14,274 bases of DNA from an uncultured Marinilabiliaceae bacterium. Its GTDB lineage: Bacteria; Bacteroidota; Bacteroidia; Bacteroidales; Marinilabiliaceae. The notes beneath the pieces were generated by a model. The model made no database searches and had not been told where the DNA came from. It saw only the letters and a program-made list of their open reading frames with translations. The stretch lies in NCBI GenBank assembly GCA_905235955.1, contig CAJONN010000050.1:1-14274 (forward strand). The letters are read 5' to 3'. Shown piece after piece: positions 14,204 through 14,274 of the stretch (its first letter is position 1; every line of letters starts with the position of its first letter). Made by a program: the position numbers and the translations under genes.

Positions 14204-14231
14204 GCATCAGATAATATTCTAAATAATAACA

Positions 14232-14274
14232 AAAAAAAGGAATGCATACTTGCAAAAGATGCATTCCTTTTTTT
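14232..14274 (+). terminator. Strong intrinsic terminator after the lipoprotein gene
   Basis: A 16-bp perfect stem pairs AAAAAAAGGAATGCAT (14232-14247) with ATGCATTCCTTTTTTT (14259-14274) around the loop ACTTGCAAAAG. The T run reaches the end of the window. It ends the transcript running from the hypothetical gene through rsmI and the lipoprotein. The symmetric A/T flanks mean it could also stop transcription from the right. Confidence 0.93.

Overview
The window looks like a chromosome segment of a Bacteroidota bacterium, most likely order Bacteroidales. Four things point there: moderately AT-rich DNA, -7 boxes of the TAnnTTTG type, few Shine-Dalgarno sites, and recognisable Bacteroidales gene forms (a DAHP synthase-chorismate mutase fusion, a pheA-aminotransferase-DAHPS/CM-tyrA cluster, a Bacteroidales-type thymidine kinase). 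I cannot name genus or species from sequence alone. There are 13 protein-coding genes plus one short leader ORF. I see no tRNA, rRNA, CRISPR array or transposase.

Left part (1-5075): the end of a dispersed repeat is followed by four rightward genes. These are the diadenylate cyclase cdaA, an SDR39U1/YfcH-like NAD(P)-binding protein, a membrane LtaS/sulfatase-type phosphoglycerol transferase-like enzyme, and a U32-family protein of the RlhA/TrhP type. The last gene starts on the base after the previous stop codon.

Centre (5076-10713): an aromatic amino acid operon made of pheA, a class I aminotransferase, a fused DAHP synthase-chorismate mutase, and tyrA. An O-acetylhomoserine sulfhydrylase (metY) closes the run with only a 32-base gap. 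Together the first four enzymes cover the entry to the shikimate pathway and both post-chorismate branches to Phe and Tyr. The leader ahead of pheA is the most interesting item. A 26-codon ORF (5229-5309) carries a dense run of Phe and Tyr codons and is followed by mutually exclusive RNA pairings ending in a terminator just before pheA. This is the full architecture of a ribosome-mediated transcription attenuator, here apparently sensing both end products.

Right part (10714-14274): a strong terminator follows metY. After it lies a 348-bp, non-coding, imperfectly palindromic element with 16-bp terminal inverted repeats. The partial repeat at the left edge of the window matches it in inverted orientation, with 64 consecutive identical bases. 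Thymidine kinase (leftward) and a Bacteroidales hypothetical protein (rightward) diverge from a perfect 16-bp palindrome that presents a -7 box on both strands. Next come rsmI with a GTG start, a coiled-coil lipoprotein, and a strong terminator at the window's end.
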